Positions 15,643-24,610 of a DNA stretch of 64,000 nucleotides are shown one piece after another. The stretch comes from Phytohabitans aurantiacus (GTDB taxonomy: Bacteria; Actinomycetota; Actinomycetes; Mycobacteriales; Micromonosporaceae). A program made the position numbers and the translations under genes. The notes under the pieces are model-generated. The model ran no database searches. It had not been told where the DNA came from and saw nothing but the letters and a program-made list of their open reading frames with translations. Within the stretch, counting starts at the first letter, position 1. The number at the start of each line of letters is the position of its first letter. The stretch covers positions 112,086 through 176,085 of the forward strand of contig NZ_BSDI01000003.1 in the NCBI RefSeq assembly GCF_027923225.1, given 5' to 3'.

Positions 15643-17517
15643 ATGCGCGCGCTCGGCGAGATCTTCTACCCGGACCTGGGCACGCCGAGCGCCCGCTTGG
15701 TGCGTTTCGTGGTCGCCGACGGCCGCCGCGCGATGCCCGCCAACGACGCGCACGTGCGCACCGACCTCGTCGACGGCCGCAGCCTCAGCTACCGGCAGAC
15801 CTTCACCGACCGCGCCGGCCGATGGCGGCTCACCGCCACATACACCACCGATCCGAGCCGCGCGACCGTGCTTGCCGATGTGCGTTTCGCCGCGCTCGAT
15901 CGCCGGCACCACGACGTATACGCGATCTACGACCCCGCACTGTCCAACTCCCGCAACGACGACGCCGGAAGGACCATCGGCGACGCGCTGGTCGCGAGCG
16001 ACGCGAGCGCGGCGAGCGCATTGGTGGGATCGCCAGCGTTCGACGCCACCTCCAACGGCTTTCGCGGCACCAGCGACGGCTGGACCGACCTGCGCGACGG
16101 CCGGCTCGACCACAGATACCGCACGACCGCGGCCGGAAACCTGGTGCAGACAGCGCGATTGCGCTTCACGAGCCAGGGCAGAACCACGCTCGCGCTCGGC
16201 TTCGGACCAGAAGCCGGGTCCGCGCTGCGCACCGCCCGCGGCTCGCTCACGGCCGGCTTTCCCGCCATCTTCAAGGGGTACGCGGACAGTTGGCACCGCT
16301 ATCTCGATGGTTTGACCGCGCCACCCGTGTCTCTCGCGGGCGACCACCAGCGCCAGCTCTATCGGGTCTCGGTGATGGTGCTGGCGGCCAGCGAAGACAA
16401 GACGCACCGCGGCGCATACGTCGCTTCGCCGTCGATGCCCTGGATCTGGGGCCGCGACGACCCGTCCGGCCCGTACCATCTGGTCTGGTCGCGCGACCTG
16501 TACCAGATCGCCACCGCGCTCATCGCGGCCGGCGACAAGGCCGGCGCGAACCGGGCGCTCGACTACCTCTTCACCGTCCAGCAGAAGCCGGACGGCTCGT
16601 TCCCGCAGAACTCGCGCGTCGACGGCACCCCGGTCTGGGACGGGCTCCAGCTCGACGAGGTGGCTTTCCCGATCGTCCTGGCGTACCAGCTCGGCCGCGC
16701 CGACCAGACGACCTGGTCGCACGTCAAGCGGGCGGCGGACTTCCTGCTCGGTGCGGGCCCCGTCACGCCGCAGGAGCGTTGGGAGAACCAGTCCGGGTAC
16801 TCACCAGCCACGATCGCGAGCGAGATCGCGGGTATCGTGTGCGCCGCGCACATCGCCCGGGCCAACGGCGACAGTGTCTCGGCCGACCGCTATCTGTCCA
16901 CAGCGGACCAGTGGCAGGCACGGGTCAAGGAGTGGACCGTCACCACCACCGGCCCGTACTCCCCGGATCCGTACTTCCTGCGGCTCACCAAGGACGGCAA
17001 CCCGAACGCCGGCACCGCGTACACGATCGGCGACAGTGGACCGTCCAACGTGGATCAGCGGTGAGTCGTCGACCCGAGCTACCTCGACCTGGTGCGGCTC
17101 GGTGTACTTCCGGCCGACGATCCCGCCGTGGTCAACACCCTCGGCGTGGTCGACGCCCAGCTCGGTGTGCCCACCGCGCGCGGCTTCTACTGGCACCGCG
17201 CCTCGTTCGACGGGTACGGGGAGAAGCGGGACGGGAGCCCGTGGGAGTTCGGCCTGCCGGACGACTCCCGGATCACGCTCGGCCGGGCGTGGCCACTGCT
17301 TTCTGGCGAGCACGGCGAGTACCAGATCGCGGCCGGCGACCTGGCGGGCGCCCGGCGGCAGCTCACCGCGATGGCGCGTACCGCCGGACCGGGATACATG
17401 CTGCCCGAGCAGGTGTGGGACGACCAGCCGCCGTCTGGGTCGCGGGGCTTTGAGCCGGGCACGCCGACGTTCTCGGCGACGCCGCTCACGTCTCCTGAGG
17501 CGGCGCTGGCAGGGTGA
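15643..17517 (+). pseudogene. Decayed GH15 glucoamylase/glucodextranase
   Basis: About 625 codons show a GH15 enzyme: N-terminal beta domain (EIFYPDLGTPSARLVRFVV), the (alpha/alpha)6 domain with YHLVWSRDLYQIA, GSFPQNSRVDG, WENQSGYSPATIASEIAG and GYMLPEQVWD. Three lesions are visible. The 5' end lacks the signal peptide and first beta strands normally preceding EIFYPDL, and an in-frame TAG lies 9 bp before the ATG. A TGA at 17062-17064 interrupts the frame after NVDQR, with the homologous sequence continuing in the same frame. The 3' end is cut after TPLTS and overlaps the convergent sensor kinase. The acid-pair region reads WEN instead of the usual WEE. Secreted alpha-glucan hydrolysis was the ancestral role. 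Confidence 0.88.
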
Positions 17518-18661
17518 CGGTCACGGTCAAGCCGCCGCCCTCGCGCGGTTCGGCGCGTACGTCGCCGCCGTGCGCGCGGGCGACCGCCTGCACAATGGAC
17601 AGTCCGAGCCCGGCGCCGCTGGTGGCCATGCGTTCTCCGTTCAGGCGGCGGAACGGCTCGAAGATGGCCGGTATCTCGTATCGGGGAACCTGCGGGCCGG
17701 TGTTGGTCACGACGAGCTCGGCCGTACCGTCCGGTGCGGTACTCGTGCGCACGCCCACCCATCCGCCGCTGTCGAGGTTGTGCTTGACGCCGTTTTCGAC
17801 GAGGTTCTGCACCAGCCTCTCCAGCAGTACCGGGTTGCCGATCGTGGGCGCCTCCGCGGTCTCGGTGCGCACGGTCACCCTGCCGGGTGGCAGCTGCGAA
17901 GCGACGTGCTCGGCAACGTCGGCCAGGTCGACGAACGACCGCTCCGCCGGCTCCTGCTCCGAGCGGGAGAGCAGCAACAACCCGTCGATCAGTCGTTCGT
18001 GCCGGCTGTTGATCTCCAGCAGGGTCTCGCCGAGCTGGCGGGTATCGGTGGAGGCGGCGCGGCGGTGTACGGCCACCTCCAGCAGGGCCCGGTTGAGGGT
18101 GAGCGGCGTGCGCAGCTCGTGCGAGGCGTTCGCGATGAACCGCCGTTGCCCGTCGAACGAGTGGTCCAGCCGTTCCAGCATCACATCGAACGTGTCGGCC
18201 AGCTCCTTCACCTCGTCTCGCGGGCCGTCCAGGGCGATCCGCTCGTGCAGCCCCCGGTCGGCAGCCGGTGCGTTGGCGATCCGGCGCGCGGTCTCGGTGA
18301 CCCGCTGGAGCGGCTGCAACATCCGGCCAGCGATGAGCCACCCGAGCGCTATCGATGCCGCGCTGATGACCGCGAGCGCGATGCCGCCCTGAGTCAGCAG
18401 TGTCCACAGTGCGTCGTCCGCGACATCGGTGACCATCTTCTGGCCAACCATCGGTCCTCTCTCGCTTCCGTCCTTCGGTGGCGGCACCGCCTCGCTGGCC
18501 GCGGTGATCGTGCCCGACAGGCCACCGCGCCGGAGCTGATAGGAGACCAGCACGTACGTCACGGCGAGCAGCAGCAGGCCGGACAGGAGGAAGAGCCCGC
18601 CGAAGACCAGCGTGAGGCGGGCGCGAATCGTCAGTCGCTTCATGGGGATCCGGCTTTTCAT
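17486..18661 (-). CDS. Sensor histidine kinase (OmpR-type partner)
   Basis: 391 residues. The start at ATG 18661 overlaps the response-regulator stop (ATGA), which indicates coupling; ATG 18643 is an alternative. Two membrane helices (about 17-40 and 90-112) bracket a short extracytoplasmic loop of about 50 residues. HAMP follows (QPLQRVTETARR), then the HisKA box NASHELRTPL with His181 as phosphorylation site. The ATPase domain has NLVENGVKHN (N-box), TNTGP and GAGLGLSIVQAVARAHGG. The small loop suggests sensing of membrane stress. With its regulator it probably controls the divergent lipoprotein-efflux operon at 19441-22288. Confidence 0.92.
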   Translation of the reverse strand: MKSRIPMKRLTIRARLTLVFGGLFLLSGLLLLAVTYVLVSYQLRRGGLSGTITAASEAVPPPKDGSERGPMVGQKMVTDVADDALWTLLTQGGIALAVISAASIALGWLIAGRMLQPLQRVTETARRIANAPAADRGLHERIALDGPRDEVKELADTFDVMLERLDHSFDGQRRFIANASHELRTPLTLNRALLEVAVHRRAASTDTRQLGETLLEINSRHERLIDGLLLLSRSEQEPAERSFVDLADVAEHVASQLPPGRVTVRTETAEAPTIGNPVLLERLVQNLVENGVKHNLDSGGWVGVRTSTAPDGTAELVVTNTGPQVPRYEIPAIFEPFRRLNGERMATSGAGLGLSIVQAVARAHGGDVRAEPREGGGLTVTVTLPAPPQET

Positions 18662-19314
18662 GGAATTCGGTACCCCACTCCGGGTTCGGTGAGCACGATC
18701 GGCGGGTTGCCAAGCTTGCGGCGTAGCTTGAGAATCGTCATCCGCACGGCGTGCGTGAACGGGTCGGCGTGCTCGTCCCACGCCTTCTCCAGCAGCTGTT
18801 CGGCCGAGACGGCCGCGCCGTCGGCCCGCAGCAGCTCGGCCAGCACCGCGAACTCCTTGCGCGACAGCGGCACGTACCGCCCGTCCCGGTACACCTCGCG
18901 GCGGTGCAGGTCGAGGCGGATGCCGGCGCGGTCGAGAACGGGCGGGGCGGCGGGCCGCGAGCGCCGCCCGAGCGCCACGACCCGGGCGGCCAGTTCCTTG
19001 AAGGCGAACGGCTTCGGCAGGTAGTCGTCGGCGCCCAGCGACAGCCCAGCGACCCGGTCGTCGATCTCGGCCGCCGCCGTCAGCATCAGCACCCGGGCCG
19101 CCGAGCCGGTGTCGACGATCTCGCGGCACACCCGGTCGCCGTGCACCACCGGCAGATCGCGGTCGAGGACCACGACGTCGTAGTCGTTGACGCCAACCCG
19201 CTCCAGGGCGGCACCACCGTCGAACACCACGTCCACGGCGTGCGCGTCGCCCCGCAACCACTCGGCTACGGCCTCCGCGAGCAGCACCTCGTCTTCCACC
19301 ACCAGGATGCGCAT
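18658..19314 (-). CDS. OmpR/PhoB-family response regulator
   Basis: 218 residues. The receiver domain begins MRILVVEDEVLLAEA with the acidic pocket and carries the phospho-acceptor Asp51 in VVVLDRDLP, Thr in MLTAAAEI, and Lys in DDYLPKPFAFKEL. The C-terminal winged helix (about residues 125-218) contains YVPLSRKEFAVLAELLRADG and the recognition helix DPFTHAVRMTILKLRRKLG. It should activate or repress promoters as a dimer when phosphorylated by the coupled kinase. It is divergent from the lipoprotein gene with a 126-bp intergenic region, which is the natural place for its binding site. Confidence 0.93.
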   Translation of the reverse strand: MRILVVEDEVLLAEAVAEWLRGDAHAVDVVFDGGAALERVGVNDYDVVVLDRDLPVVHGDRVCREIVDTGSAARVLMLTAAAEIDDRVAGLSLGADDYLPKPFAFKELAARVVALGRRSRPAAPPVLDRAGIRLDLHRREVYRDGRYVPLSRKEFAVLAELLRADGAAVSAEQLLEKAWDEHADPFTHAVRMTILKLRRKLGNPPIVLTEPGVGYRIP

Positions 19315-19440
19315 ACCCCAATGGTGACCGACCGTGACGTCACGTGGGCGTCAACGGTTCGCTGACGGCCAGGAAACCCTCCGCTCGGTTTAGTCGCGGT
19401 AATGGCCGGCGACCGACCGGCCGGCTGGAGGGGAAGCGAC

Positions 19441-20019
19441 ATGCGTATCAGCAGAGCGTTCGCGCTCGGCCTGCTGTTGGCGCTCGCCACGGCGACGGCC
19501 GCCTGCGGGAAGGACCCGAACGCCAACGACAAGATCGCGACCGCGGGCGGCGCGACACCGAGCCCCAGCGGCAGCGCGCCCGCGCGCGGCAGTGCCGACG
19601 AGAAGGAGCAGATGCTGAAGCACGCCCGGTGCATGCGCGAGAACGGCGTACCGAACTTCCCCGACCCGGAGTTCCAGGACGGCGGCGGGGTCGCCATCGC
19701 GTTGCCCGATGGAGTCGACCAGACGAAGCTCAAGGCCGCCGAGGCCAAGTGCAAGCAGTACCTGCCCAACGGCGGCGAGCCGCAGAAGATGGACCCGGAG
19801 ATGGTCGAGCAACTGCGCAAGTTCGCCCAGTGCATGCGGGAGAACGGGATCCCGGACTTTCCGGATCCGACCGACGAGGGCCTCAAGATCTCGGGCAGCA
19901 GCTCGGACATGGGCCCGGACAACCCGAAGATGATGGCCGCCCAGGAGAAGTGCCGCCAGTACCAGCCGAAGGGGCCGAACGGAGACAGCGGCGGCACGAC
20001 GAACCGGAGAGACGGGTGA
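19441..20019 (+). CDS. Secreted lipoprotein of an efflux operon
   Basis: 192 residues from ATG 19441 with GGAGGGG upstream; an in-frame start at 19402 would disrupt the signal sequence. The N terminus is a lipoprotein signal (RAFALGLLLALATATAAC) with lipidation at Cys22. The mature part holds two copies of a cysteine motif, CMRENGVPNFPDP and CMRENGIPDFPDP, each followed by a conserved K.CxxY unit (KCKQYLP, KCRQYQP). This duplicated motif is typical of actinobacterial lipoproteins encoded next to MacB-like efflux systems; its role is unknown, perhaps substrate capture. It overlaps the next gene by GTGA. Confidence 0.85.
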   Translation: MRISRAFALGLLLALATATAACGKDPNANDKIATAGGATPSPSGSAPARGSADEKEQMLKHARCMRENGVPNFPDPEFQDGGGVAIALPDGVDQTKLKAAEAKCKQYLPNGGEPQKMDPEMVEQLRKFAQCMRENGIPDFPDPTDEGLKISGSSSDMGPDNPKMMAAQEKCRQYQPKGPNGDSGGTTNRRDG

Positions 20020-21095
20020 GCGGCGCGACGCGCCGGCGCCGCCGGACTGGTCGGGTCGTCGCCGTGACCGCGGTCGTGCTGGCGGTCGGCGGTGCGGCGG
20101 TCGCTGCCAACGGGTTCGGGTTGGTGCGCGAGGAGGCGAGCGGCGAGCCGCGGAGCGATCTCCCACCGGCCACCGCACAGGTGAGCCGGCAGACGCTCGT
20201 CGACAGGCAGACCGAGAGCGGCACGCTCGGGTACGGCACGGCGACCACGGTGCCCGGGCGACTCAGCGGGACGCTCACGTGGCTGCCCGCCACCGGGGCC
20301 ACCGTCAAGCGCGGGCAGCCGCTGTACCACGTCGACAACGAGCCGGTGCTGCTGCTCTACGGGTCGCTGCCGGCGTACCGGACACTGTCGCCCGGTGCCG
20401 AGGGCGCCGACGTCGAGCAGTTCGAGCGGAACCTGCGGGCGCTCGGCTACAACGGGTTCACAGTGGATGGCGCGTACTCGTCTTCCACCGCGTCGGCGGT
20501 CCGGGAATGGCAGGAGGATCTCGGCCTGCCGGAGACCGGCACCGTCGAGCTGGGCCGGGTGGTCTACGCCGCCGGCCAGGTGCGCGTCGACTCCCACCAG
20601 GCCACGGTGGGCGATCCGCTCCAGCCGGGCGCCGACGTGCTCGGATACACCGGGACGGCCCGCCTGGTCACCGTCGAGCTGGACCCGTCCGACCAGCGCC
20701 TCGTGAAGAAGGGCGGCGCGGTCACGGTGACGCTGCCCGACGGTAAGGCCGTGGCAGGCAAAATCGTCAGCTCGCAAACCGTGGTGTCGCCGGGGGAGGG
20801 TATGAACCCCGACGAGACCAAGCTCGAAGTCACCATCACCCTCCCGGCGTCGTCGGCGGCCTCGTTGGACGAAGCCACGCTCGATGTGGCGTTCACCGCC
20901 TCGCAGCGCGAAAACGTGCTGACCGTGCCGGTCGCCGCGCTGCTCGCCCTGGCCGAGGGCGGGTACGGGGTACAGGTCGTCGAGGGTGGCGGTACCCGGA
21001 TCGTGGCGGTCGAGACCGGCCTGTTCGCGAACGGCCAGGTCGAGGTGACCGGCACCGGCCTTACCGAAGGCATGACCGTGGGGATGCCGTCGTGA
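20016..21095 (+). CDS. Efflux adaptor protein with peptidoglycan-binding domain
   Basis: 359 residues from GTG 20016, which overlaps the preceding stop (GTGA). One membrane helix (about 13-33) anchors it. A lipoyl-like hairpin region follows (TLGYGTATTVPGRLSGTLTW, GATVKRGQPLYHVDNEPVLLL). A PG_binding_1 domain is inserted at about 128-180 (GAEGADVEQFERNLRALGYN...). The C-terminal half is the HlyD/RND-adaptor barrel (ARLVTVELDPSDQRLVKKG, VTVTLPDGKAVAGKIV, VPVAALLALAEGGYGVQVV). This is the usual actinobacterial adaptor for MacB-type ABC export, linking the permease to the cell wall. It is coupled to the permease gene by a second GTGA overlap. Confidence 0.9.
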   Translation: MSGATRRRRRTGRVVAVTAVVLAVGGAAVAANGFGLVREEASGEPRSDLPPATAQVSRQTLVDRQTESGTLGYGTATTVPGRLSGTLTWLPATGATVKRGQPLYHVDNEPVLLLYGSLPAYRTLSPGAEGADVEQFERNLRALGYNGFTVDGAYSSSTASAVREWQEDLGLPETGTVELGRVVYAAGQVRVDSHQATVGDPLQPGADVLGYTGTARLVTVELDPSDQRLVKKGGAVTVTLPDGKAVAGKIVSSQTVVSPGEGMNPDETKLEVTITLPASSAASLDEATLDVAFTASQRENVLTVPVAALLALAEGGYGVQVVEGGGTRIVAVETGLFANGQVEVTGTGLTEGMTVGMPS

Positions 21096-22288
21096 CGCTG
21101 ACTCCGGCGCGGCTGAGTCTGCGTGATGTGTTCCGGGTCGGCGGTGCCGGCCTTCGCACCCGACCGTTGCGGGCGTTCCTGTCCGCTCTGGGAATCGCCA
21201 TCGGCATCGCGGCGATGATCGCCGTGGTCGGCATCTCGTCGTCCAGCCGGGCCGACCTCGACCGCCAACTCGCCGCCCTCGGCACGAACCTGCTCACCGT
21301 CGCGCCGGGCGACACGTTTCGCGGCGAGACCGCCAACCTGCCCACCGAGTCGGTCGCGATGATCTCCCGAATCGGCCCCGTGACCCAGGTAGCCGCCACC
21401 GGCAAGGTGCCCAACGCCAAGGTGTACCGGACCGACCACATACCCGATGGCCAGACCGGCGGCATGTCCTTACTGGCGGCCAACCTTGACCTGCCCGAAA
21501 CCGTGGGTGCCACCGTCGCCGACGGCGCGTGGCTCAACGCCGCCACCGCCCGCTACCCGGCGGCCGTCCTCGGCGCGGCCGCCGCGCGGCGGCTCGGCAT
21601 CACCGCCGCCGGGCAGGACGTGCAGATCTACGCCGGCGGCCGGTGGTTCACCGTCGTGGGCATCCTGGATCAGGTACCGCTGGCGTCCGAACTGGACTCG
21701 GCTGTCCTCATCGGATGGCCGGCCGCCGAGTCCTATCTGGACTTCGACGGGTACCCGACCACCGTCTACACGCGATCCGTCGAGGCTGCGGTGGAGGCGG
21801 TACGAGGCGTGCTGGCCGCCACCGCGAATCCGAAGGCGCCCAACGAGGTCAAGGTGTCCCGCCCGTCCGACGCGCTCGTGGCCCAGCGTGCCACCGACCG
21901 CGCCTTCACCGGCTTGCTGTTGGGACTCGGGGCGGTCGCGCTGCTCGTCGGAGGTGTCGGCGTCGCGAACACGATGGTGATTTCGGTACTGGAACGCCGC
22001 GCCGAGATCGGACTGCGGCGGTCGCTCGGCGCGACGCGCGGCCAGATACGGCTGCAGTTTCTGGCGGAGTCCCTGCTGCTGTCGGCGCTCGGGGGTCTCG
22101 GCGGCGCGATCCTGGGCATTGCGGTGACCACCGTGTACGCAGCCACCCGGTCGTGGATGGCCGTTGTGCCGGCCTGGGCGACGGCCGGCGGGCTCGGAGC
22201 CACGCTCGTGATTGGAGGGTTCGCCGGGTTGTATCCGGCCATCCGAGCGGCAAGGCTGGCCCCGACGGAGGCCCTGGCGACACCGTAA
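21092..22288 (+). CDS. MacB/FtsX-type ABC transporter permease
   Basis: 398 residues. A first membrane helix (about 22-45, PLRAFLSALGIAIGIAAMIAV) is followed by a large extracytoplasmic MacB_PCD domain (about 50-265) and three C-terminal helices (FtsX domain; VALLVGGVGVANTMVISV, the cytoplasmic motif ERRAEIGLRRSLGATRGQI, and two further helices). The ending GLYPAIRAARLAPTEAL is the MacB signature. It would form the membrane part of a mechanotransmission exporter with the adaptor upstream. No ATP-binding subunit is encoded in this operon, so the ATPase must come from elsewhere. A strong terminator follows the stop codon. Confidence 0.9.
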   Translation: MTLTPARLSLRDVFRVGGAGLRTRPLRAFLSALGIAIGIAAMIAVVGISSSSRADLDRQLAALGTNLLTVAPGDTFRGETANLPTESVAMISRIGPVTQVAATGKVPNAKVYRTDHIPDGQTGGMSLLAANLDLPETVGATVADGAWLNAATARYPAAVLGAAAARRLGITAAGQDVQIYAGGRWFTVVGILDQVPLASELDSAVLIGWPAAESYLDFDGYPTTVYTRSVEAAVEAVRGVLAATANPKAPNEVKVSRPSDALVAQRATDRAFTGLLLGLGAVALLVGGVGVANTMVISVLERRAEIGLRRSLGATRGQIRLQFLAESLLLSALGGLGGAILGIAVTTVYAATRSWMAVVPAWATAGGLGATLVIGGFAGLYPAIRAARLAPTEALATP

Positions 22289-22291
22289 ACC

Positions 22292-22335
22292 GGCCACGCC
22301 GAGCTCACTGAGCTCGGCGTGGCCTGGTTTTTTCT
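22292..22335. terminator. Rho-independent terminator after efflux operon
   Basis: A stem of up to 16 bp (GGCCACGCCGAGCTCA against TGAGCTCGGCGTGGCC, 22292-22324) is followed by TGGTTTTTTC. It lies between convergent genes; the T-run suits the plus-strand efflux operon. Confidence 0.88.
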
Positions 22336-22356
22336 CGGGGGTGGCGGTGATTCTGG

Positions 22357-23019
22357 TCAGAGGCTGCGGGCGGTGATGTCGCCGTGCGAGGTGGTGGCGC
22401 GGATGTCGAGTTCAGCGGCGCCGTCGTTCTTGAGGGCGTTGCTGACGCGGCCGTAGCCGGTGCCGGCGTCCAGGGTGGCCGAGGTACCGGCGGCGGCGCC
22501 GACGGTGATGTCGCCGGACTGCGTGTCGAGTACGACGGTGCCGCGGGTGGCCTCGGCGATGCGGATGTCGCCTCGCGCGGTGCTGATCTGGGCGGGGCCG
22601 TTGAGGCGACCGACCTCGACGTCGCCGTCGATGGCGGTGAGGTGGACGTTGGCGGCTTCGTCGAGCTTGATGTGGCGGTAGGCGCCTTCGTAGCTGACGT
22701 CACCGAGGCGGCCGACGCCGCGCAGCTCGGTGCTGGCGGTCTTGGCCTCGACGCGGGAGTCGGCGGGCAGCTGGATCGTGACCTCGATGGAGCCGGAGGG
22801 GCCGAAGAGCTGGTTCTTGGCCTCGGTGTGGACCCGCAGGACGCCGTCGGCGTATTCGACCGTGGTCTGTTCGGCGACTTTCACGTCGCGGCTCTTGGTG
22901 GCGTCGGTGGGCCGGACGTCGACGGTGGTGTCGGTCCGGTTGGCGGCGATGAGCTGGATGCGCCCGGCCGGGATGTTCAGGACGGCGGAGATGGGGGCCG
23001 GGGTGTCGAACTTCTGCAT
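22357..23019 (-). CDS. DUF4097-family beta-repeat protein
   Basis: 220 residues from ATG 23019 with GGAGAA upstream. There is no signal peptide or membrane segment. The body is a series of short beta strands with periodic hydrophobic residues and GD turns (LTAIDGDVEVGRLNG, ISTARGDIRIAEATRG, LDTQSGDITVGAA, ATTSHGDITARSL), typical of DUF4097 (adhesin-like, beta-helix) proteins. Cytoplasmic members in actinobacteria are commonly single genes or lie beside small regulators. Function is unknown. It is downstream of an AT-rich region with repeated GTTGC/GCAAC half-sites that may be its control region. Confidence 0.85.
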   Translation of the reverse strand: MQKFDTPAPISAVLNIPAGRIQLIAANRTDTTVDVRPTDATKSRDVKVAEQTTVEYADGVLRVHTEAKNQLFGPSGSIEVTIQLPADSRVEAKTASTELRGVGRLGDVSYEGAYRHIKLDEAANVHLTAIDGDVEVGRLNGPAQISTARGDIRIAEATRGTVVLDTQSGDITVGAAAGTSATLDAGTGYGRVSNALKNDGAAELDIRATTSHGDITARSL

Positions 23020-23067
23020 CGTGTTCTCCAGTGTCTGAGTCGTTGTTTCTGACACCGGAAACGCTAC

Positions 23068-23188
23068 GTTGCTTTCCAAGTCTCGGCAACAAGCTCGTTG
23101 CGCTGTACTCCTGTTTTAGCAGGTAGAAGGCCTAAAATCGTTGCAACGGATGACTATCTAACGCAACGAAGGCGAGCTCAACTGTTGC
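23068..23188. promoter_or_regulatory. Cluster of GTTGC/GCAAC half-sites upstream of DUF4097 gene
   Basis: GTTGC or its complement GCAAC occurs at 23068, 23086, 23097, 23140 (as the palindrome GTTGCAAC, 23140-23147), 23163 and 23184. Six occurrences in 120 bp of otherwise non-coding, locally AT-richer DNA suggest an operator array. No regulator gene is adjacent. Confidence 0.45.
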
Positions 23189-23221
23189 AATGGCTGAGGG
23201 TGAAACGCTAAGCCTGGTCGG

Positions 23222-23800
23222 TCAGAGCCCGGCCGCGGCGTCGTACCGGCGGCGCAGATCGGCCATCTCCGAGTCGGCTAGCGCCTCCTTTTGCGCCAGT
23301 TCCGCGTACTTGGCCGGGAACATCTGCCGCAGCCGGTCAATGAACTTGACGTCGGCGGTGGCTTCGACCACCTGGATGCCGGGAGGGTCGGTGGACATAT
23401 TCATGATCACCGGGCCGGCCAGCTTGACCGCGACGTCCCAAGGGCGCTGCTTCTCGGCGACCCCGCAGAAGTGGAAGCCGTAGACCGTCTGCACGTCGGC
23501 GAGCACGGTAACCTCGGCCGGCTCGTAGCCGTAGACGTGGACCCCGCAGACCACCGGCGGCTTCGCCTCGGTGGCCGCCTGCTGGAGGTTGTGGCCGTGG
23601 TTGTGCTGTGCCGGATCTGCCTGTTCGAGCGTGGCGCGCATCCGGGTCATGATCTGGGTTTGCAGATCCGCCGGCTCCGCCGACGAGTCGGCCGAGTTGG
23701 TCAGTACGACCGCGCTGGCCGATACCGCCAGCAGGATCACCGCCACCCACACGAAGCGGTTTCGGTGCCACCCCGCGAGCCTTTCCCGGGTAATCGTCAT
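23222..23800 (-). CDS. Membrane-anchored or secreted protein, unknown
   Basis: 192 residues from ATG 23800 with GAGGTGA upstream. One N-terminal hydrophobic helix (about residues 17-35, VWVAVILLAVSASAVVL) serves as a signal anchor. The rest is extracytoplasmic: a His-rich stretch (QHNHGHNLQQ), two cysteines (PPVVCGVHVYGY and GFHFCGVAEKQRPWDV) that could form a disulfide, and a charged helical tail (KYAELAQKEALADSEMADLR). I do not recognise the family. It lies downstream of the lytic monooxygenase gene on the same strand with a 91-bp gap, so the two may be cotranscribed. Confidence 0.7.
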   Translation of the reverse strand: MTITRERLAGWHRNRFVWVAVILLAVSASAVVLTNSADSSAEPADLQTQIMTRMRATLEQADPAQHNHGHNLQQAATEAKPPVVCGVHVYGYEPAEVTVLADVQTVYGFHFCGVAEKQRPWDVAVKLAGPVIMNMSTDPPGIQVVEATADVKFIDRLRQMFPAKYAELAQKEALADSEMADLRRRYDAAAGL

Positions 23801-23891
23801 CGCTTCTCACCTCGTTCTGGCGGGATTTCCGGCCCAGGACGTCAGCCAACGTCCTGGGCCGGAGTGGTGCCCCGGCTGCCGGTCTTGCCAA

Positions 23892-24575
23892 TCAGGCGAA
23901 GTTCACATCGCTGCACCACATGTAGGCCTGGTCAAGGTGCGAGGCCTGCCAAATGATGAAGAGGATGTGCTGTCCGGTGTATCCGGAGGTCGAGACGTTG
24001 AACGAGATGTTCTGCGCCGGCGCGTAGCGGCCCGTCTGCGTGATGAAGTCGAGGTTTCCCCAGCCGAGGCGCTGTGTGGTGGGGTTGAACCCGTTCTTGC
24101 TGACGTAGACCCGGAAGTAGTCGGCGCCGTGACTGGCCTGGTCGTACAGCTGGACCGTGAAGTTTCGGCTGAGCGTCGCGGTCGTCTTCCACGCGCCCAC
24201 CTGGTTCAGGCTGTTGTTCCGGGCAAGGCCGTTGCTACACAGCTGCCCGTCGGGGGTCCGAGCCTGGAAGGCTCCACCGAGGCCGTCGCGCAGCGCGCTC
24301 ATCCAGTTCCACATGGTGTCGGGGTTGGCCTGGAACGCCTGCCAGCACATGGGGTCCTGTGTTTGCATGGCGGGGTTCATGTGTTGGCTTCCCCAGGTCT
24401 TCCAGCACTGGTAGGCACGAGTCATCGGGTTGATGATGGTGCCGTGGGCCTGGGCGGCGCCGGTCCAGGGCAACGTGCCGACCATCAGGGCGACCAGCAG
24501 GACGAGCGCTTGAACGGTCTTGCGGATGGCTGACCGGGATCGCCCGTTGGATAGATCGGGCTTGTGTGAACGCAC
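23892..24575 (-). CDS. AA10-type lytic polysaccharide monooxygenase
   Basis: 227 residues from GTG 24575, chosen because GGAGGAG lies just upstream. A signal peptide (KTVQALVLLVALMVGTLPW...AAQA) is cleaved before His44, which becomes the N-terminal copper ligand in HGTIINPMTRAYQCW. The second histidine of the brace is His149 in YDQASHGADYFRVYV. Four or more cysteines are placed for disulfides, and the end AYMWCSDVNF carries the expected axial aromatic residue. The enzyme cleaves crystalline polysaccharide (chitin or cellulose) oxidatively outside the cell; the substrate is not certain. There is no additional binding module. A CelR/CebR-like operator at 24611-24624 points to induction by cello-oligosaccharides. 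Confidence 0.9.
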   Translation of the reverse strand: MRSHKPDLSNGRSRSAIRKTVQALVLLVALMVGTLPWTGAAQAHGTIINPMTRAYQCWKTWGSQHMNPAMQTQDPMCWQAFQANPDTMWNWMSALRDGLGGAFQARTPDGQLCSNGLARNNSLNQVGAWKTTATLSRNFTVQLYDQASHGADYFRVYVSKNGFNPTTQRLGWGNLDFITQTGRYAPAQNISFNVSTSGYTGQHILFIIWQASHLDQAYMWCSDVNFA

Positions 24576-24610
24576 TGAGCTCCTCCGTTCTGCGGGGGTA
24601 AAGATCAGTC

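Noticed and set aside
15541..16722. Upstream extension of the FG-GAP gene on the minus strand
   Set aside because: The extended product has no signal sequence and is antisense to the GH15 remnant. The ATG at 15540 begins a proper signal peptide.
17062..17064. Selenocysteine at the in-frame TGA of the GH15 gene
   Set aside because: GH15 enzymes have no selenocysteine at this place, no structured element is evident after the codon, and the gene has two further lesions.
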